From: Salinisphaera sp. T31B1
GTDB taxonomy: Bacteria > Pseudomonadota > Gammaproteobacteria > Nevskiales > Salinisphaeraceae
Length of the DNA stretch: 64,000 nt
NCBI RefSeq assembly: GCF_040361275.1
Contig: NZ_APNH01000002.1
Coordinates: forward strand, 682,001 to 746,000
Reading direction: 5' to 3'
The notes below the pieces were generated by a model, which was not told the origin of the DNA, did not search any database, and saw only the letters and a list, made by a program, of their open reading frames with translations. Below, in pieces: positions 63,436 through 64,000 of this stretch. The translations under genes were made by a program, and so were the position numbers. Within the stretch, counting starts at the first letter, position 1; each line of letters begins with the position of its first letter.

Positions 63436-64000
63436 TTATCGGCGCGCGGGCGGGGCCATGAACTCGGGGCCGACCGGATCGTCGACATGACGATCCACGA
63501 TCGCCGCGATCTGCTCGCGAGCCGAGTCGTCGAGCTTCCAGCCCCATACATCGTCCACCGCGTCGAGTTGTTCGGGCTTGCGAGCACCCCACAGTGCGAC
63601 CGAGCCCGGATACTGATCGAGCACCCAGCGTATCGCGAGCTCGAGCACATGCGTGCCGTAGTGCTCCTGTGCAAACGCTTCGAGCGCCTGGACCGCCGCG
63701 AGATACTGACCGAACCGCGGCTGTGAGAATTTGGGATCGTTGTTGCGCAGATCGTCACCCGGGAACTGCCGATCGGCGTGCATACGCCCCGACAAAAGCC
63801 CGCGACACAGCGCGCCATAGGCCAGCAGGCGCGTTTGGTGCTCAACGACCCACGGAAAGACATCGTGGTCGATCTGGCGTTCGAACAGGTTGTACGGGTT
63901 CTGAGCGACATCGATGGCCGCGACCTCCGCGAAGTCCGACATCTGTTCGGGCGTGAAATTCGATACCCCGATCGCGCGGATCTTGCCCGCCTGTTTCAAT
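63436..64000 (-). CDS. Aldo/keto reductase, 3' part (cut by window end)
   Basis: Only the C-terminal 187 residues lie in the window; the frame is open at 64000. IRAIGVSNFTPEQM, LLAYGALCRGLLSG and the late segment VALWGARKPEQLDAVDDV match aldo/keto reductases of the AKR11/12-like type, including NADPH-binding positions. The catalytic Asp, Tyr, Lys and His lie beyond the edge. It is a third reductase of this superfamily in the window and is not closely similar to the other two. Confidence 0.88.
   Translation of the reverse strand, partial: LKQAGKIRAIGVSNFTPEQMSDFAEVAAIDVAQNPYNLFERQIDHDVFPWVVEHQTRLLAYGALCRGLLSGRMHADRQFPGDDLRNNDPKFSQPRFGQYLAAVQALEAFAQEHYGTHVLELAIRWVLDQYPGSVALWGARKPEQLDAVDDVWGWKLDDSAREQIAAIVDRHVDDPVGPEFMAPPARR

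Overview
The window is a 64-kb piece of a high-GC bacterial chromosome with bacterial gene structure throughout: short spacers, ATGA overlaps and Shine-Dalgarno starts. The conserved blocks tig-clpP-clpX-lon-hupB-(tRNA-Val, tRNA-Asp)-ppiD-fabI and mltD-gloB-methyltransferase-rnhA-dnaQ point to a gammaproteobacterium, because the same neighbours occur in Pseudomonas and partly in E. coli. Malonate use, a large Mrp-type cation/proton antiporter operon and a PEP-CTERM protein would fit a marine or halophilic lineage such as Salinisphaera; that is an inference from content only. I saw no insertion sequence, prophage, CRISPR array or rRNA.

Layout. 1-5 kb: a large secreted protein of unknown function, a PEP-CTERM surface protein and the ribosome-assembly GTPase RsgA. 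5-15 kb: a Bcr/CflA efflux pump, then the malonate system: mdcA-mdcB-mdcC-mdcDE (beta and gamma fused)-mdcG-mdcH on the minus strand, the LysR regulator mdcR divergent from it, and the malonate importer madL-madM. 15.4-19.7 kb: a small uncharacterised catabolic cluster (lactonase-like metallo-hydrolase, gene remnant, cupin, 3-hydroxyisobutyrate-dehydrogenase-like enzyme, carboxymuconolactone-decarboxylase-like protein, FCD-type GntR regulator). It is bracketed by two copies of the same palindrome, TTGTC-C-GACAA, which is probably the operator of that regulator. 20-30 kb: tRNA-Ala(CGC), a TIGR04282-type transferase, an M14 peptidase, a LOG protein, ClpB, a Tat-exported aldo/keto reductase coupled to a Tlc-like transporter, a second aldo/keto reductase and a leucine-type dehydrogenase.

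30-40 kb: a small secreted protein followed by ExbB, ExbD, a second ExbD lacking the proton-carrying Asp, and TonB; then a DUF4892-OmpA lipid-envelope protein, the fatty-acid oxidation pair fadB-fadA, a phasin-like protein with a Lys-rich tail, an ArsR-methyltransferase fusion and a TVP38-type membrane protein. 41-49 kb: a ten-gene Mrp-like antiporter operon in the order E-F-G-(MbhD/E)-B-C-D-D-small protein-D, which matches the order of the antiporter half of the archaeal MBH hydrogenase and has no full-length MrpA. 49-64 kb: dnaQ, rnhA, methyltransferase, gloB, mltD, fabI, then ppiD, two tRNAs, hupB, lon, clpX, clpP and tig (protein quality control), and the 3' part of an aldo/keto reductase cut by the window end.

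The strongest targets for follow-up are the palindrome-flanked lactone cluster, the MBH-ordered antiporter operon, the ExbD pair with one Asp-less member and the fused malonate decarboxylase carboxylase subunits.
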